Positions 8,443 to 17,413 are shown, numbered from the stretch's first letter. The stretch is 64,000 nucleotides of DNA from Clostridiaceae bacterium BL-3 (GCA_902809985.1 CADDXC010000001.1:1054001-1118000); one strand, 5' to 3'. Numbers and translations are program-made. The notes: generated by a model not told the origin, from the letters alone.

Positions 8443-8528
8443 TTTTAAATCTTCCACCTCCTAAAATTTAACCAATCTTTTCAGCATAAATATGTCAAAT
8501 ATCAAATATTATATAATTGATACTGTAA

Positions 8529-9101
8529 CTAGAATATATTTCTTTTATCAATTAATATATAAATTTTATTTTTGTTTTCAATTAATGGATTCAAGAAACT
8601 CATAGTCTTTATATTGATTAAAAATTCTAATACGAGTCCCATTGATATCCAAAATATACAGTTTACAATTATATAAGCAGTGAAATAAATTACATAATTT
8701 AAGGTAAAACTAAGATGCTTCAATATATAGGAATTAGGACTTATTATAAATATGGAATAAAAAATCCCGAGAGGAATCCACAAGCTTAAAATTCCGAGAA
8801 AAATTTCCCCTAATTTTATAGTCGGAGATTTCTTTGAAAAATCTCCGTTGAAAAATCTCTTATATAGATTCCATTTTATACTTTGGGATATTATTAGAAG
8901 AATTGAAAAAGTTATGATCATATATAAAATGTAAAATATGAATTCTTTAAACAGGTAAAGTTGATTATATGCAAAAACTTTTACAGTTAAGAATATAAGT
9001 ATAAATATAAATATAAGCATGAGATTTTTAACATCTAATATAAATTTAAACTTTCCCTTAATTTTCATTCTATTCCATTCTTCACAATAATAATTCATCA
9101 T
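8529..9101 (-). CDS. Integral membrane protein of unknown function
   Basis: 190 aa, not recognised. Four or five hydrophobic segments are visible (about 25-45, 52-73, 100-122, 133-163), separated by short basic loops, with a basic N-terminus (NRMKIKGKFKF) and C-terminus. No catalytic motif. Two adjacent ATGs (9101, 9098) follow AGGAG; either could start, and ATG at residue 12 is also possible. It is alone between convergent and same-strand neighbours with gaps of over 70 bp on both sides. Its strong AT bias and Ile/Phe-rich make-up resemble the host. Confidence 0.65.
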   Translation of the reverse strand: MMNYYCEEWNRMKIKGKFKFILDVKNLMLIFIFILIFLTVKVFAYNQLYLFKEFIFYILYMIITFSILLIISQSIKWNLYKRFFNGDFSKKSPTIKLGEIFLGILSLWIPLGIFYSIFIISPNSYILKHLSFTLNYVIYFTAYIIVNCIFWISMGLVLEFLINIKTMSFLNPLIENKNKIYILIDKRNIF

Positions 9102-9268
9102 TTCTCCTCGCTCAAGAATTATTTGATAATAACAGTATATTTAACGATAAGATTATTTGATAATATTATTTTTATTATTTTGTATAAGATAGATTATACC
9201 ATTCTTTGTAAATATGATCTAATTTAATTATACAATATTTTTATTAACTTGAATTGATTTGAGTAAAT

Positions 9269-9310
9269 AAAAAATCACTATCCAAAGTTAAATTTGAATA
9301 GTGATTTTTT
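9269..9310 (-). terminator. Terminator after iorB
   Basis: 13-bp perfect inverted repeat (9269-9281 with 9298-9310) with A and T runs on both flanks, starting 7 bp past the iorB stop. Works on the minus strand and could also act for transcripts from the left. Confidence 0.8.
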
Positions 9311-9316
9311 ATTTAA

Positions 9317-9904
9317 TTACAATTTACTTGATGTATTCATACCAACTTCCATGGCCTTTATATTTAAATTTATGAATTGTTCTTTCACGTTTTCCCTCAC
9401 AATTTTTCTCCAATCTATTTCTGAAATCTGTAATATCTTTAATAAGGCTCCTAACATGATTATATTTTGAGATTTTATATTTCCAAGTTTTTTAGCCTCT
9501 TTTGCTGCATCGATTATCGTAACGTTTTTTATATGTGATCTTATGTTTTCTATAACACCTTCAGGATATTTTTCTTTTTCTGAAAGAACAGTAGCTGAAG
9601 GTATTTTATAATCATTTACAATTAATCTTCCATCTGATTTCAAATATTCAATCCATCTCAGTGCTTCTATTTCCTCAAAAGCAACAATCACATCTGCACT
9701 ACCTTTTCCTATAATTGGCGAGTACACTTTATCTCCGTATCTAACCTGTGTGGTGACGCTTCCGCCCCTCTGAGCCATGCCATGGACTTCTGACATTTTT
9801 ACGTCATAATCTGCAGCTATAAGGCCTGAAACCAGTACTTTAGACGCTAATATAATTCCCTGACCTCCAACGCCTACAAACAAAATATTTTTTACTCCGC
9901 TCAT
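9317..9904 (-). CDS. iorB: Indolepyruvate ferredoxin oxidoreductase, beta subunit
   Basis: 195 aa, the gamma-type subunit of 2-oxoacid:ferredoxin oxidoreductases. Motifs: NILFVGVGGQGIILASKVL (6-24) and the family-defining HGMAQRGGSVTTQVRYG (about 41-57). With IorA it oxidatively decarboxylates aryl 2-oxoacids (indolepyruvate, phenylpyruvate, hydroxyphenylpyruvate) to acyl-CoA and reduced ferredoxin in the cytoplasm. Its ATG overlaps the iorA stop by one base. It shares the sigma-54 promoter found upstream of iorA. Confidence 0.93.
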   Translation of the reverse strand: MSGVKNILFVGVGGQGIILASKVLVSGLIAADYDVKMSEVHGMAQRGGSVTTQVRYGDKVYSPIIGKGSADVIVAFEEIEALRWIEYLKSDGRLIVNDYKIPSATVLSEKEKYPEGVIENIRSHIKNVTIIDAAKEAKKLGNIKSQNIIMLGALLKILQISEIDWRKIVRENVKEQFINLNIKAMEVGMNTSSKL

Positions 9905-11694
9905 TATCTGTCACCTACCCTTTCTATTGCATCAAAAGGACATATTTGTGCACAGACAGAACATCCGACACAAATATCTTCATCTATATGTGAAAAATCT
10001 GAAATTGATATAGCTGGACACCCTGACTTTATACACATCTTACATTTTTTACACTTCTTCTCATTCACTCTATAAACAGTTTTAACAACGTTAAATTCCT
10101 CTTTGTCTTCTTTACTTAATTTTTTCAGCACACAAGGCCATTTAGTTATAATTACGGAAGGTCCTTCAGCTTCCAGAGCTTTGTCTAAAGCACTTTCTGT
10201 TTCGCTTAAATTAAGTGGATTTACTGTCCAAATATTTTTTATTCCTATGGACCTGCATAATTGGTCTATGTCTATGGCAATGGTTTTTTCTCCCATTAAG
10301 GTGTATCCTGTACCTGGATTTTGTTGATGTCCTGTCATTGCAGTTATCCTGTTGTCTAATATTATGGTAACTGAATTTCCCTTATTGTAAACTTTATCAA
10401 TTAATCCCGTAATGCCAGAATGGAAAAAAGTAGAATCTCCCAGCACTCCAACTACTTTTTTATCTATTCCGTTGATTTTGAAAGCCTTTTCAGCTCCATG
10501 GGAAGCACTTACGGAGGCGCCCATACACACACATGTATCCATTGCATTTAAGGGCTCTGCACAGCCTAATGTATAGCATCCTATATCTCCCGTGATCATT
10601 ATGTCCTTTTTCTTAGATAGTGTATAAAATAATCCTCTATGTGGACATCCTGCACATAGAGTAGGAGGCCTAGATATAACTTCTTTTTTTAAATCTTCTA
10701 CGGAACTAGCCGTTTCCTTCATGTTTTCAGCATTTGTTTCTAAAAGAGAAGATGAAATAATATCTGGATTTAATTCGCCTACCCTTGGTATTTTGCCTTT
10801 GCCTATACAATTAATTCCCCTTGCCTTAATCTGTTCCTCTATATAGGGTTCTAATTCTTCAATTACATAAAGTACTTTAACTTCTTGTGCAAATTTCTTT
10901 ATTTTCTCAAAAGGAAGAGGATTCGTAAAACCAAGTTTTAAATAAGAAGCCTCATTTCCAAAAACTTCTTTTGCATATTCATAACTTATTCCTGAAGTTA
11001 TAATTCCTATCTGTCTATCACCCCATTCGATTTTATTTAAATCAGTAATATTGCTAAATTCTTCTAGCTTTTTCAATCTGTCTTCTACTTTTACGTGAAG
11101 TTTTCTTGCATTTGCCGGTATAGTTATAAATTTAGATGTATTTTTAAAATATGGTTTTATTTTCACATCTTCCCTTGGAGAAAGTTCAACTAAAGATTTG
11201 GAATGACACACCCTAGTGGAGACTCTAAATACAACTCCAGTATCGAATTTTTCCGATATTTTAAAAGCTTCCTTTATAAAATTTTTGCATTCCTGACTGT
11301 CACTGGGTTCTATCATGGCCATTTTAGAAAATTTACCATAATATCTGTTGTCCTGTTCGTTTTGTGAAGAATGCATTCCCGGATCATCTGCCGAAACTAA
11401 AACAAACCCCCCGTTAACCCCAATGTATCCGAAGGTCATAAGAGGATCTGCGGCTACATTTAATCCAACATGCTTCATTGCTGTAAGAGATCTTGCTCCT
11501 GCGATAGATGCTCCTATAGCTACTTCCGTTGCTACTTTCTCGTTTGGGGCCCATTCTGAGTATATGTTTTCATAATTTGAAATGTTTTCAAGTATTTCTG
11601 TAGAAGGTGTTCCCGGATAAGCTGATGCTACAGTTCCACCGGCTTCAAAAAATCCTCTTGCAATGGCTTCATTACCTGTCATAAGTGTTTTCAT
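9904..11694 (-). CDS. iorA: Indolepyruvate ferredoxin oxidoreductase, alpha subunit
   Basis: 596 aa. The N-terminal pyrimidine domain opens MKTLMTGNEAIARGFFEAG and has SAYPGTPSTEI; the thiamine-diphosphate domain in the C-terminal half has CAGCPHRG, TGDIGCYTLG and GVLGDSTFFHSG. The last 65 residues form a 2[4Fe-4S] ferredoxin domain (CKKCKMCIKSGCP and CVGCSVCAQICP), complete with eight cysteines. Length and domain order are standard for IorA. A TTG 18 bp upstream includes the ribosome site TTGGAGG, so ATG 11694 is the start. Aromatic amino-acid fermentation is the likely role; control is probably by the adjacent sigma-54 activator. Confidence 0.95.
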   Translation of the reverse strand: MKTLMTGNEAIARGFFEAGGTVASAYPGTPSTEILENISNYENIYSEWAPNEKVATEVAIGASIAGARSLTAMKHVGLNVAADPLMTFGYIGVNGGFVLVSADDPGMHSSQNEQDNRYYGKFSKMAMIEPSDSQECKNFIKEAFKISEKFDTGVVFRVSTRVCHSKSLVELSPREDVKIKPYFKNTSKFITIPANARKLHVKVEDRLKKLEEFSNITDLNKIEWGDRQIGIITSGISYEYAKEVFGNEASYLKLGFTNPLPFEKIKKFAQEVKVLYVIEELEPYIEEQIKARGINCIGKGKIPRVGELNPDIISSSLLETNAENMKETASSVEDLKKEVISRPPTLCAGCPHRGLFYTLSKKKDIMITGDIGCYTLGCAEPLNAMDTCVCMGASVSASHGAEKAFKINGIDKKVVGVLGDSTFFHSGITGLIDKVYNKGNSVTIILDNRITAMTGHQQNPGTGYTLMGEKTIAIDIDQLCRSIGIKNIWTVNPLNLSETESALDKALEAEGPSVIITKWPCVLKKLSKEDKEEFNVVKTVYRVNEKKCKKCKMCIKSGCPAISISDFSHIDEDICVGCSVCAQICPFDAIERVGDR

Positions 11695-11773
11695 TATATA
11701 TACTCCCTCCAAAATAATACTATAATAAATATATACAAATTTGAAATAGTAATTTCGCTTTATATTATTTTAA

Positions 11774-11792
11774 AAGCATATATTATGCCAAA
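11774..11792 (-). promoter_or_regulatory. Sigma-54 (-24/-12) promoter of iorAB
   Basis: On the minus strand TTGGCATAATATATGCTTTT places the GG of TTGGCA exactly 12 bases before the GC of ATGC, which matches the RpoN consensus (TGGCAC-N5-TTGCW) at the invariant GG and GC. Start of transcription would be near 11764, giving a leader of about 70 bases before iorA. A sigma-54 activator gene ends only 90 bp upstream. Confidence 0.8.
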
Positions 11793-11837
11793 TGTTTTAC
11801 AGGTAAAAGAGCGTTATTTTATAGAGGTTTATTTATA

Positions 11838-11883
11838 GAAAAGGGATAAATGGTACATAAAATTTACCCATTTAACCCTTTTC
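11838..11883 (-). terminator. Inverted repeat at the end of the sigma-54 activator gene
   Basis: Arms near 11838-11855 and 11865-11883 (GAAAAGGGATAAATGGTA against its imperfect complement) form a long stem overlapping the stop codon. No U-run follows on the minus strand, so it may be a weak terminator or an RNA-stabilising hairpin. Confidence 0.45.
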
Positions 11884-13961
11884 TATAATTTCATACTATT
11901 ATCTTTTAAATAATTTAGAACTTTTTCACCAAAGTTTGTAATTACACTTCCCCCCCTGCCTCTATTTATTTTTATCATCAAATTTTTTTCCAGTTCTATG
12001 AGCATAACTCTTATTTCCTGTTCACTTAAAAAAATATTTTTTTGTCTGGCTATTTTATATAAACTTCGTCTTCCCATTCTCTTTTTATTTTTATATCCTC
12101 TATCTAATTCACTCAGTAAAAATATATATTTTTCTACATCTTTATCAATTTCACTTAAAAATTTTTTGAATATAATTTCTTCATTACTATTAAATATACT
12201 TTTATGAGATTTCTCTCTGTAAAAAGGTAGATCTTCTAAATCTATTGTCTTAATGCCTAAACTGGTAAAGTATTCTATATAGTTTTTAAGTTCTCTCACA
12301 TTTCCGTTCCAATTATGATGAATCAAAGCATTTTCAGCTGATTTTGTCAATGTAAAATTAACATTTAATTGGGACTTTATTTCATTAAATAAAGGGATTA
12401 TATCATCTCGTCTATCTCTTAAAGGTGGTAAATTCAATGGAAGTACACTTAATCTGTAATATAGATCTTTTCTAAATTTCCCCTGACTTATCATATTTCT
12501 TAAATTTCTATTAGTTACAGAAATTATTCTAATATCTACTTTGATTAATCCACTTCCTCCTATTCTCATAACTTCCCTTTCCTGAAGCACCCTTAGAAGC
12601 TTTGTTTGAAGATTTAGCGGCATTTCACCTATTTCATCTAAAAACAAGGTACCTTTATGGGCAAGTTCAAATAACCCTGGCTTTCCGCCCTTTCTAGCAC
12701 CTGTAAAGGCTCCCTCTTCGTATCCGAACAATTCACTTTCTAAGAGACTTTCAGTGATAGCAGCGCAATTTACAGCTACAAAAGGGTAATTTTTTCTTGA
12801 CGAGCTGTTATGTATAGCTTGTGCAAATAATTCTTTACCAGTGCCACTTTCTCCAGTTATCAATATTGATGAATCTGAATCCGCCATTCTTCTTGCGATT
12901 TTTTTATATTTTTTTATAATTTCACTTTCACCTAATATATCATCAAATGTGTATTTTGCTCTGTATCCTTGTCCAATTATTTGTGCTCTGAATCTGTATT
13001 GCTTTTTTTCTATGTCATTAAATTTTTTAATTATCACAACTACGCCATAAAGTATACCTGAATTAACCAGCGGATGTGCAGATAGTACAACATCGTATCC
13101 GTTTATTTTTATAAGTCTTTCAGTAAGTGGATGTATGTTTTTTAATACCATGTCGAAAGGTAGGTTTGGAAATAATTCAGCTATATCCTTTCCAAGAGCA
13201 TTATTTTTATTTATGCCAATTATTTCTTCTGCACCCTCATTGTAAGTATAAATTTTACCTTCAGGATCAATTCCTATTATTCCATCATCTAAAACTTGAA
13301 GTAATACTTTAAGTTCACTCCCAAAGCGATTTGTCTGTCCTATTACATAAGACAAGCCAAAATTTTTACTGACAATTTCCTTGTATCCCATTCTTATATT
13401 TTGATTTTGTAAAATATACAGTAAGTTTAATTTTTCCCCTATATCCAGTATGGTGATTATATCCAAAAGGCTGTGTCCTATATTTATAATTTGTTTAGCA
13501 CCTTTGGTATTACAGGCTGATTTTCCCAATAAAATAAGATTTTTACCACTCACGTCCCTATCAATGCCAGGATACATAGGAGTGATCTCCACATGTCGTA
13601 TGCCCAGTTCATATAATAAACACACCATTTCTATGGACATTTCCATACTTTCATCTAAAAGCCATACATGAGATCCCTTCGGAATATTCATTATCTTGTT
13701 AAATCCAGTTTTTGAAATAGTCCTATTTGCAATCACTATCTTACTCTCTAAGTTCAAGTAGGGTTTTACTTTCCTTAAAATATAGTATGATTGGACAAGG
13801 ATAAGATCTGCATTTATTACTTTCCTTACATTGGGTTCATCTATATAAAATTTTTCTATAGATAAATTATTCGAAAATAAAGCAGTAATCTGTTTACCGT
13901 AGGTATCCACTGCGTCCTTTCCGTAACCTATTATTGCAATTTTTTTATTCATATTTTTCAT
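11883..13961 (-). CDS. Sigma-54-dependent transcriptional activator with PAS domain
   Basis: 692 aa bacterial enhancer-binding protein. Residues 1-200 form a PrpR-like/unknown sensor region (begins NKKIAIIGYGKDAVDTYGK). A PAS domain lies at about 215-320 (LLQVLDDGIIGIDPEGKIYTYNEGAEEIIG). The AAA+ core spans about 345-570 with Walker A GESGTGKE (about 372), the sigma-54-contacting GAFTGA loop (about 417) and Walker B LFLDEIGEMP (about 440). In place of a Fis-type helix-turn-helix the C-terminus appears to be a winged helix (MGRRSLYKIARQKN ... RGRGGSVITNFGEKVL). It lies directly upstream of iorAB in the same direction with a sigma-54 promoter between them, so it is very likely their activator, perhaps sensing an aromatic or branched 2-oxoacid. 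Confidence 0.92.
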   Translation of the reverse strand: MKNMNKKIAIIGYGKDAVDTYGKQITALFSNNLSIEKFYIDEPNVRKVINADLILVQSYYILRKVKPYLNLESKIVIANRTISKTGFNKIMNIPKGSHVWLLDESMEMSIEMVCLLYELGIRHVEITPMYPGIDRDVSGKNLILLGKSACNTKGAKQIINIGHSLLDIITILDIGEKLNLLYILQNQNIRMGYKEIVSKNFGLSYVIGQTNRFGSELKVLLQVLDDGIIGIDPEGKIYTYNEGAEEIIGINKNNALGKDIAELFPNLPFDMVLKNIHPLTERLIKINGYDVVLSAHPLVNSGILYGVVVIIKKFNDIEKKQYRFRAQIIGQGYRAKYTFDDILGESEIIKKYKKIARRMADSDSSILITGESGTGKELFAQAIHNSSSRKNYPFVAVNCAAITESLLESELFGYEEGAFTGARKGGKPGLFELAHKGTLFLDEIGEMPLNLQTKLLRVLQEREVMRIGGSGLIKVDIRIISVTNRNLRNMISQGKFRKDLYYRLSVLPLNLPPLRDRRDDIIPLFNEIKSQLNVNFTLTKSAENALIHHNWNGNVRELKNYIEYFTSLGIKTIDLEDLPFYREKSHKSIFNSNEEIIFKKFLSEIDKDVEKYIFLLSELDRGYKNKKRMGRRSLYKIARQKNIFLSEQEIRVMLIELEKNLMIKINRGRGGSVITNFGEKVLNYLKDNSMKL

Positions 13962-14023
13962 CCTTTAAATTAATTATCCACTATAGTATAACATATCTAT
14001 TCCAATATGCTTTAAGCTAAAGA

Positions 14024-14062
14024 CTATAATTGCCTATAACGTATATATGCCGGCAATTATAG
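14024..14062 (-). terminator. Hairpin after the spoVA operon
   Basis: 11-bp perfect stem (14024-14034 with 14052-14062, CTATAATTGCC) about 40 bp beyond the last operon gene; followed on the minus strand by a short T-rich run (TCTTTAG). Weak but correctly placed. Confidence 0.5.
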
Positions 14063-14103
14063 CCTCTAAATTATTATTAAATATTGTTTATTTTTAATTG
14101 CTG

Positions 14104-14310
14104 CTAAAGTTTAGTATATTGTGGCTCTTGCTGTTGGATATATTTTTGTCTTCCATTAAGTATTTTCAAGGCTTCATCTAGGTTTTTTGCTATATTCTGA
14201 AAATCATTTTTGGCATTTTGATCCTGGGTTTCCAGTGCAAATGTCTTCATAGTTGCAGCTGCGCTCTGAACCCCAGCTATTGCTTGCTGCATTTGAGTTC
14301 CGACTGTCAT
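14104..14310 (-). CDS. DUF1657 domain protein (spoVA-operon type)
   Basis: 68 aa, helical and soluble. The sequence MTVGTQMQQAIAGVQSAAA, then FALETQDQNAKNDFQNIA and a C-terminal QQEPQY matches DUF1657 proteins. A close relative (17079-17285) begins the same operon, and a third copy of the domain ends the DUF421 protein. A strong ribosome site (AAAAGGAGG) precedes the ATG. DUF1657 proteins are known from spore-forming Firmicutes beside spoVA and yetF-like genes; the small proteins have no defined activity. Last gene of the operon. Confidence 0.88.
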   Translation of the reverse strand: MTVGTQMQQAIAGVQSAAATMKTFALETQDQNAKNDFQNIAKNLDEALKILNGRQKYIQQQEPQYTKL

Positions 14311-14333
14311 ATTTTATCACCTCCTTTTTTAAA

Positions 14334-14687
14334 TCATCCTTTGGGTTTGAATAATAAAGCCCCAATAAATCCAAAAATTATAGCAGCAGATATACCGGCA
14401 CTGGTAACTTCAAAAATTCCAGTTAATACTCCTATTATTCCATATTCTTTAGATTCCATAATAGCACCCTTCACAAGTGCATTTCCAAAACTGCTTATAG
14501 GTACAGAGGCACCTGCTCCAGCAAATTTTATAAGCGGCTCATATAGTCCAAATCCTCCTAATATGGCTCCAACTACTACAAGAGTAGTTGTAGTATGGGC
14601 CGGAGTCATCTTAAAGACATCCATCATGATCTGGCCTATTACACATATTAATCCGCCTACTACAAATGCCCAAATAAACTTTTCCAT
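14334..14687 (-). CDS. spoVAE: Stage V sporulation protein AE (SpoVAEb type)
   Basis: 117 aa with three or four membrane segments (about 4-22, 32-50, 85-112). The pattern FVVGGLICVIGQIMMD, GAGASVPISSFGNALVKGA and the closing GFIGALLFKPKG is typical. SpoVAC and SpoVAEb are inner spore-membrane proteins of the dipicolinic-acid channel. The central GAGASVPI / FGN motif is shared with SpoVAC upstream, showing their common ancestry. It follows spoVAD by 21 bp. Confidence 0.94.
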   Translation of the reverse strand: MEKFIWAFVVGGLICVIGQIMMDVFKMTPAHTTTTLVVVGAILGGFGLYEPLIKFAGAGASVPISSFGNALVKGAIMESKEYGIIGVLTGIFEVTSAGISAAIIFGFIGALLFKPKG

Positions 14688-14708
14688 ATAAATAAATGCA
14701 CCTCTTTT

Positions 14709-15710
14709 CTATGTTTCTATAGATACTCCATGGGCGATACAGGGTATACTTTCCTTCTGCTGATAGGACATGGGTGACATAAGTGCTCCTGTGGCCACTA
14801 TCAATATTTTGTTTATTTTCTTTCTATTCATCTCTTTTAAAAAGTGACCATAAGTTACTGTGGCAGAGCAGGCACATCCACTGCCACCCGAAAATACAGG
14901 CTGATCCTTTTTATACATTAAAATGCCGCAGTCTGTAAATACTCCCTGGGGAAATTCAAAACCGTCTTTCTTCAGCATTTTTCTAGCTATTTCATGCCCT
15001 ATTTTGCCTAAATCTCCAGTGGCTATAATATCGTAGTAGGATGGATCCCTGTGCAGGTCTCTGAAATGTGCCTCTATTGTGTCAACTGCTGCAGGTGCCA
15101 TAGCTGCTCCCATATTAAAAGGGTCGGAAATTCCCATATCTATTACTCTGCCTATGGTGGCTGAAGTGACTTTAGGTTTATCATATCCTTTGCCGATTAC
15201 TGCAGCACCTGCTCCAGTTACCGTCCATTGTGCTGTAGGAGGCTTTTGCCCTCCATATTCAGTAGGATACCTGAATTGTTTTTCTGCAGCTGCATTATGG
15301 CTTGAAGTTCCACAGAGGACATAATTGGCTCCACCGCTATCTACAATAAAAGATGCCAAGGCTAATCCTTCCATAGAACTAGAGCATGCGCCGAATATGC
15401 CCAGATATGGTATCTTAAGGCTTCTCGCAGAAAAACTGCTGCTGGTTATCTGGTTCATAAGATCTCCACTGGTAAAAAAGTTTATGTCTTCCTTTTTAAT
15501 TTTTGAATTTTTTATAGCTATATTACAGGCTTCTTCCAGCAATTTTTTTTCAGCCTTTTCAAAACTATCCTGACCAAGCCAAATATCTTCATGGAGTAAA
15601 TCAAATTCTTTAGCCAGTGCACCTTTTGCTTCAAAAGGTCCTCCTACGGCAGAACATCCCAATATAATTGGCTTGGATTGAAATATCCATGATTGATGTC
15701 CCTGAATCAT
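14709..15710 (-). CDS. spoVAD: Stage V sporulation protein AD
   Basis: 333 aa, thiolase-like fold; in Bacillus SpoVAD binds calcium dipicolinate and docks on the SpoVA channel outside the inner spore membrane. Visible: SKPIILGCSAVGGPFEAKGALA (12-33), YLGIFGACSSSMEGLALAS around 108-126 (nucleophile-like Cys region of the thiolase fold), GSGCACSATVTYGHFL near 276-291. The ATG abuts the spoVAC stop with no gap. Length fits the family. Confidence 0.95.
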   Translation of the reverse strand: MIQGHQSWIFQSKPIILGCSAVGGPFEAKGALAKEFDLLHEDIWLGQDSFEKAEKKLLEEACNIAIKNSKIKKEDINFFTSGDLMNQITSSSFSARSLKIPYLGIFGACSSSMEGLALASFIVDSGGANYVLCGTSSHNAAAEKQFRYPTEYGGQKPPTAQWTVTGAGAAVIGKGYDKPKVTSATIGRVIDMGISDPFNMGAAMAPAAVDTIEAHFRDLHRDPSYYDIIATGDLGKIGHEIARKMLKKDGFEFPQGVFTDCGILMYKKDQPVFSGGSGCACSATVTYGHFLKEMNRKKINKILIVATGALMSPMSYQQKESIPCIAHGVSIET

Positions 15711-16190
15711 CTACATCCCACCTAACCATTGAATAATTATTCTCACAATAGCCATTACAAATGCGGAAAAAACTCCAAAACTTATTACAGAGCCTGCCAG
15801 CTTAAACATATTGCCGCCTACTCCCAGAACAAACCCTTCACTTTTATGCTCTATAGCACAGGATGCAATGGAATTTGCAAAACCAGTGACAGGTATGGCA
15901 GTACCTGCCCCAGCCCACTGGGCAATATGATCAAATACTCCAAATCCCGTAAGTAATACAGATATTATTATCAAAATTGCAGATGTAGGATTTCCTGCAG
16001 TTGTCTCTGTAAAATTAAAATATTTTATAAACATAAATTGAAGTCCCTGACCTACAGCACATATTGTACCTCCCACTAAGAATGCCTTTAAACAGTTTGT
16101 AAAAACCTTTCTTTTCGTTTCATTTTCTTTTGCAAAGTTCTGATACTGCTGCTGTGCAGGAGTTAATTTTTTTTTCTTTTTATCAGACAT
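15711..16190 (-). CDS. spoVAC: Stage V sporulation protein AC
   Basis: 159 aa; a lysine-rich soluble leader (SDKKKKKLTPAQQQYQNFAK) followed by four membrane helices in residues 33-155. It carries LVGGTICAVGQGLQFMF and GAGTAIPVTGFANSIASCAIE, the signature shared with SpoVAE. In Bacillus SpoVAC acts as a mechanosensitive channel component for dipicolinate release. Part of a six-gene sporulation operon. Confidence 0.95.
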   Translation of the reverse strand: MSDKKKKKLTPAQQQYQNFAKENETKRKVFTNCLKAFLVGGTICAVGQGLQFMFIKYFNFTETTAGNPTSAILIIISVLLTGFGVFDHIAQWAGAGTAIPVTGFANSIASCAIEHKSEGFVLGVGGNMFKLAGSVISFGVFSAFVMAIVRIIIQWLGGM

Positions 16191-16201
16191 TGTATCACCT
16201 T

Positions 16202-17062
16202 CTATCCCAATAAATAGGGTTTTAATTTTTCCAATATGTTTTTTAGTATAATAGAATCTTTTTCATAAATATTCTTGGCATTTTTATCCTGTGTATCCAA
16301 GGCAAAAGACATTAAATCCGATTCTGCCTTTTCAAGATTGGCATAAAGCATTTCTCTCAGATTTAATTTAGGGACCTGAATCATATCATCAAATAGATCT
16401 ACGTATAGTTCGCCTCTGGAATTTACTTGACCTATAAATACATTATCTAGAGAAACTCCTAGAAGCTCCAGCTGCTCATTTAACCAACCCTGATTCAGCC
16501 CGAGGTTGCTTAAAGATTCATTTATAACATTTCCATCCAGTATTACAGTTTGAGGTGCTCCCTCAGGGGAAGTTTGTATTCCCAAATCTTTTGGGGTGAC
16601 AGGTTTTTTGTCAGATTTCAACATTACATTTATATCCCCGGTAGATTCCATTATTGCAAATTCTACATCTGCTAGATTAAATACGTTTTTGGAACGAAGT
16701 TCTCTGATGATATCTTCACCGCTGTATCTGACTTTGCTCAAATTTTCTTCCATAATTTTTCCCTTTTTAACAATTATTATATCTTTCCCATTTATCAAGT
16801 TATATATAAATTTACTTTTCATGCATATATAATCCAGAGCTATTGGAATAAGTATCCATACAGCCAATGTAATTATGCCAAACACCCAGTTGGGTATAAT
16901 ATTTACGGAAATCAATACAATTAAAACAGCTATTACGATATAGTTTATAAAATTAAAAGGAGTTATTTTTGTCCAGCGTTTTTTGCCCAGTACTTTTATA
17001 CAAAGTAAAGATAAAAAAAATAATGCTGTTGATTTTAATAGAATTGCAATCCAAATCTTCAT
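16202..17062 (-). CDS. DUF421 + DUF1657 fusion protein (2Duf / YetF-like)
   Basis: 286 aa. Three membrane helices at about 4-22, 38-58 and 62-82 lead into the soluble DUF421 domain (ILLKSTALFFLSLLCIKVLGKKRWTK start; FAIMESTGDINVMLKSDKKP middle). The last 50 residues (LEKAESDLMSFALDTQDKNAKN) match DUF1657, the same motif as in the two small proteins of this operon. This two-DUF architecture is that of the 2Duf protein of the Bacillus spoVA-2mob operon, an inner spore-membrane protein reported to raise wet-heat resistance of spores. The assignment rests on architecture plus context: DUF1657 and spoVAC-AD-AE on either side. Confidence 0.88.
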   Translation of the reverse strand: MKIWIAILLKSTALFFLSLLCIKVLGKKRWTKITPFNFINYIVIAVLIVLISVNIIPNWVFGIITLAVWILIPIALDYICMKSKFIYNLINGKDIIIVKKGKIMEENLSKVRYSGEDIIRELRSKNVFNLADVEFAIMESTGDINVMLKSDKKPVTPKDLGIQTSPEGAPQTVILDGNVINESLSNLGLNQGWLNEQLELLGVSLDNVFIGQVNSRGELYVDLFDDMIQVPKLNLREMLYANLEKAESDLMSFALDTQDKNAKNIYEKDSIILKNILEKLKPYLLG

Positions 17063-17078
17063 ATACTATTCCTCCAAA

Positions 17079-17285
17079 TCAATTACTTTTATACTGGGGT
17101 TCCTCATATTCTAAAAATTTAATTCTCTTTTTCAAGTCCTGAACTATACCATCCACAGCTTCAAAAGATTCTCTATATATGCCTTTGGCCTTTTTATCCT
17201 GTTCTTGAAGAGAATATAGTCTCAAAGTACTTTCTGCGCCTTTTAAGGTTATCATTGTTTGTTTTACTTTAGATCCCACAGTCAA
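17079..17285 (-). CDS. DUF1657 domain protein, first gene of spoVA operon
   Basis: 68 aa paralogue of the protein at 14104-14310 (shared MTVG start, SLQEQDKKAKGIYRESF and C-terminal EEPQY). The start is a TTG at 17285, nine bases after GAGGAGG; the sister gene has ATG at the same place, which supports the choice. It opens the operon, so a forespore (sigma-G type) promoter is expected in the 190 bp upstream, but I could not pick out a convincing one. Confidence 0.86.
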   Translation of the reverse strand: MTVGSKVKQTMITLKGAESTLRLYSLQEQDKKAKGIYRESFEAVDGIVQDLKKRIKFLEYEEPQYKSN

Positions 17286-17413
17286 TTTTTAATCCCTCCT
17301 CTTTCACTATATTTTTCCCCTTTATTTACAAAGTACAAATTAAATCTTTTAATTTAGCTTTACCTTATTTGTATTAAATTATTACGTTTAATTTTATGAA
17401 TTTCGACAAAAAT

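Noticed and set aside
14218-14691. 157-aa plus-strand open frame
   Set aside because: Antisense shadow of spoVAE and DUF1657; Pro/Ile/Ser-rich with no motif, while the minus strand codes clear families.
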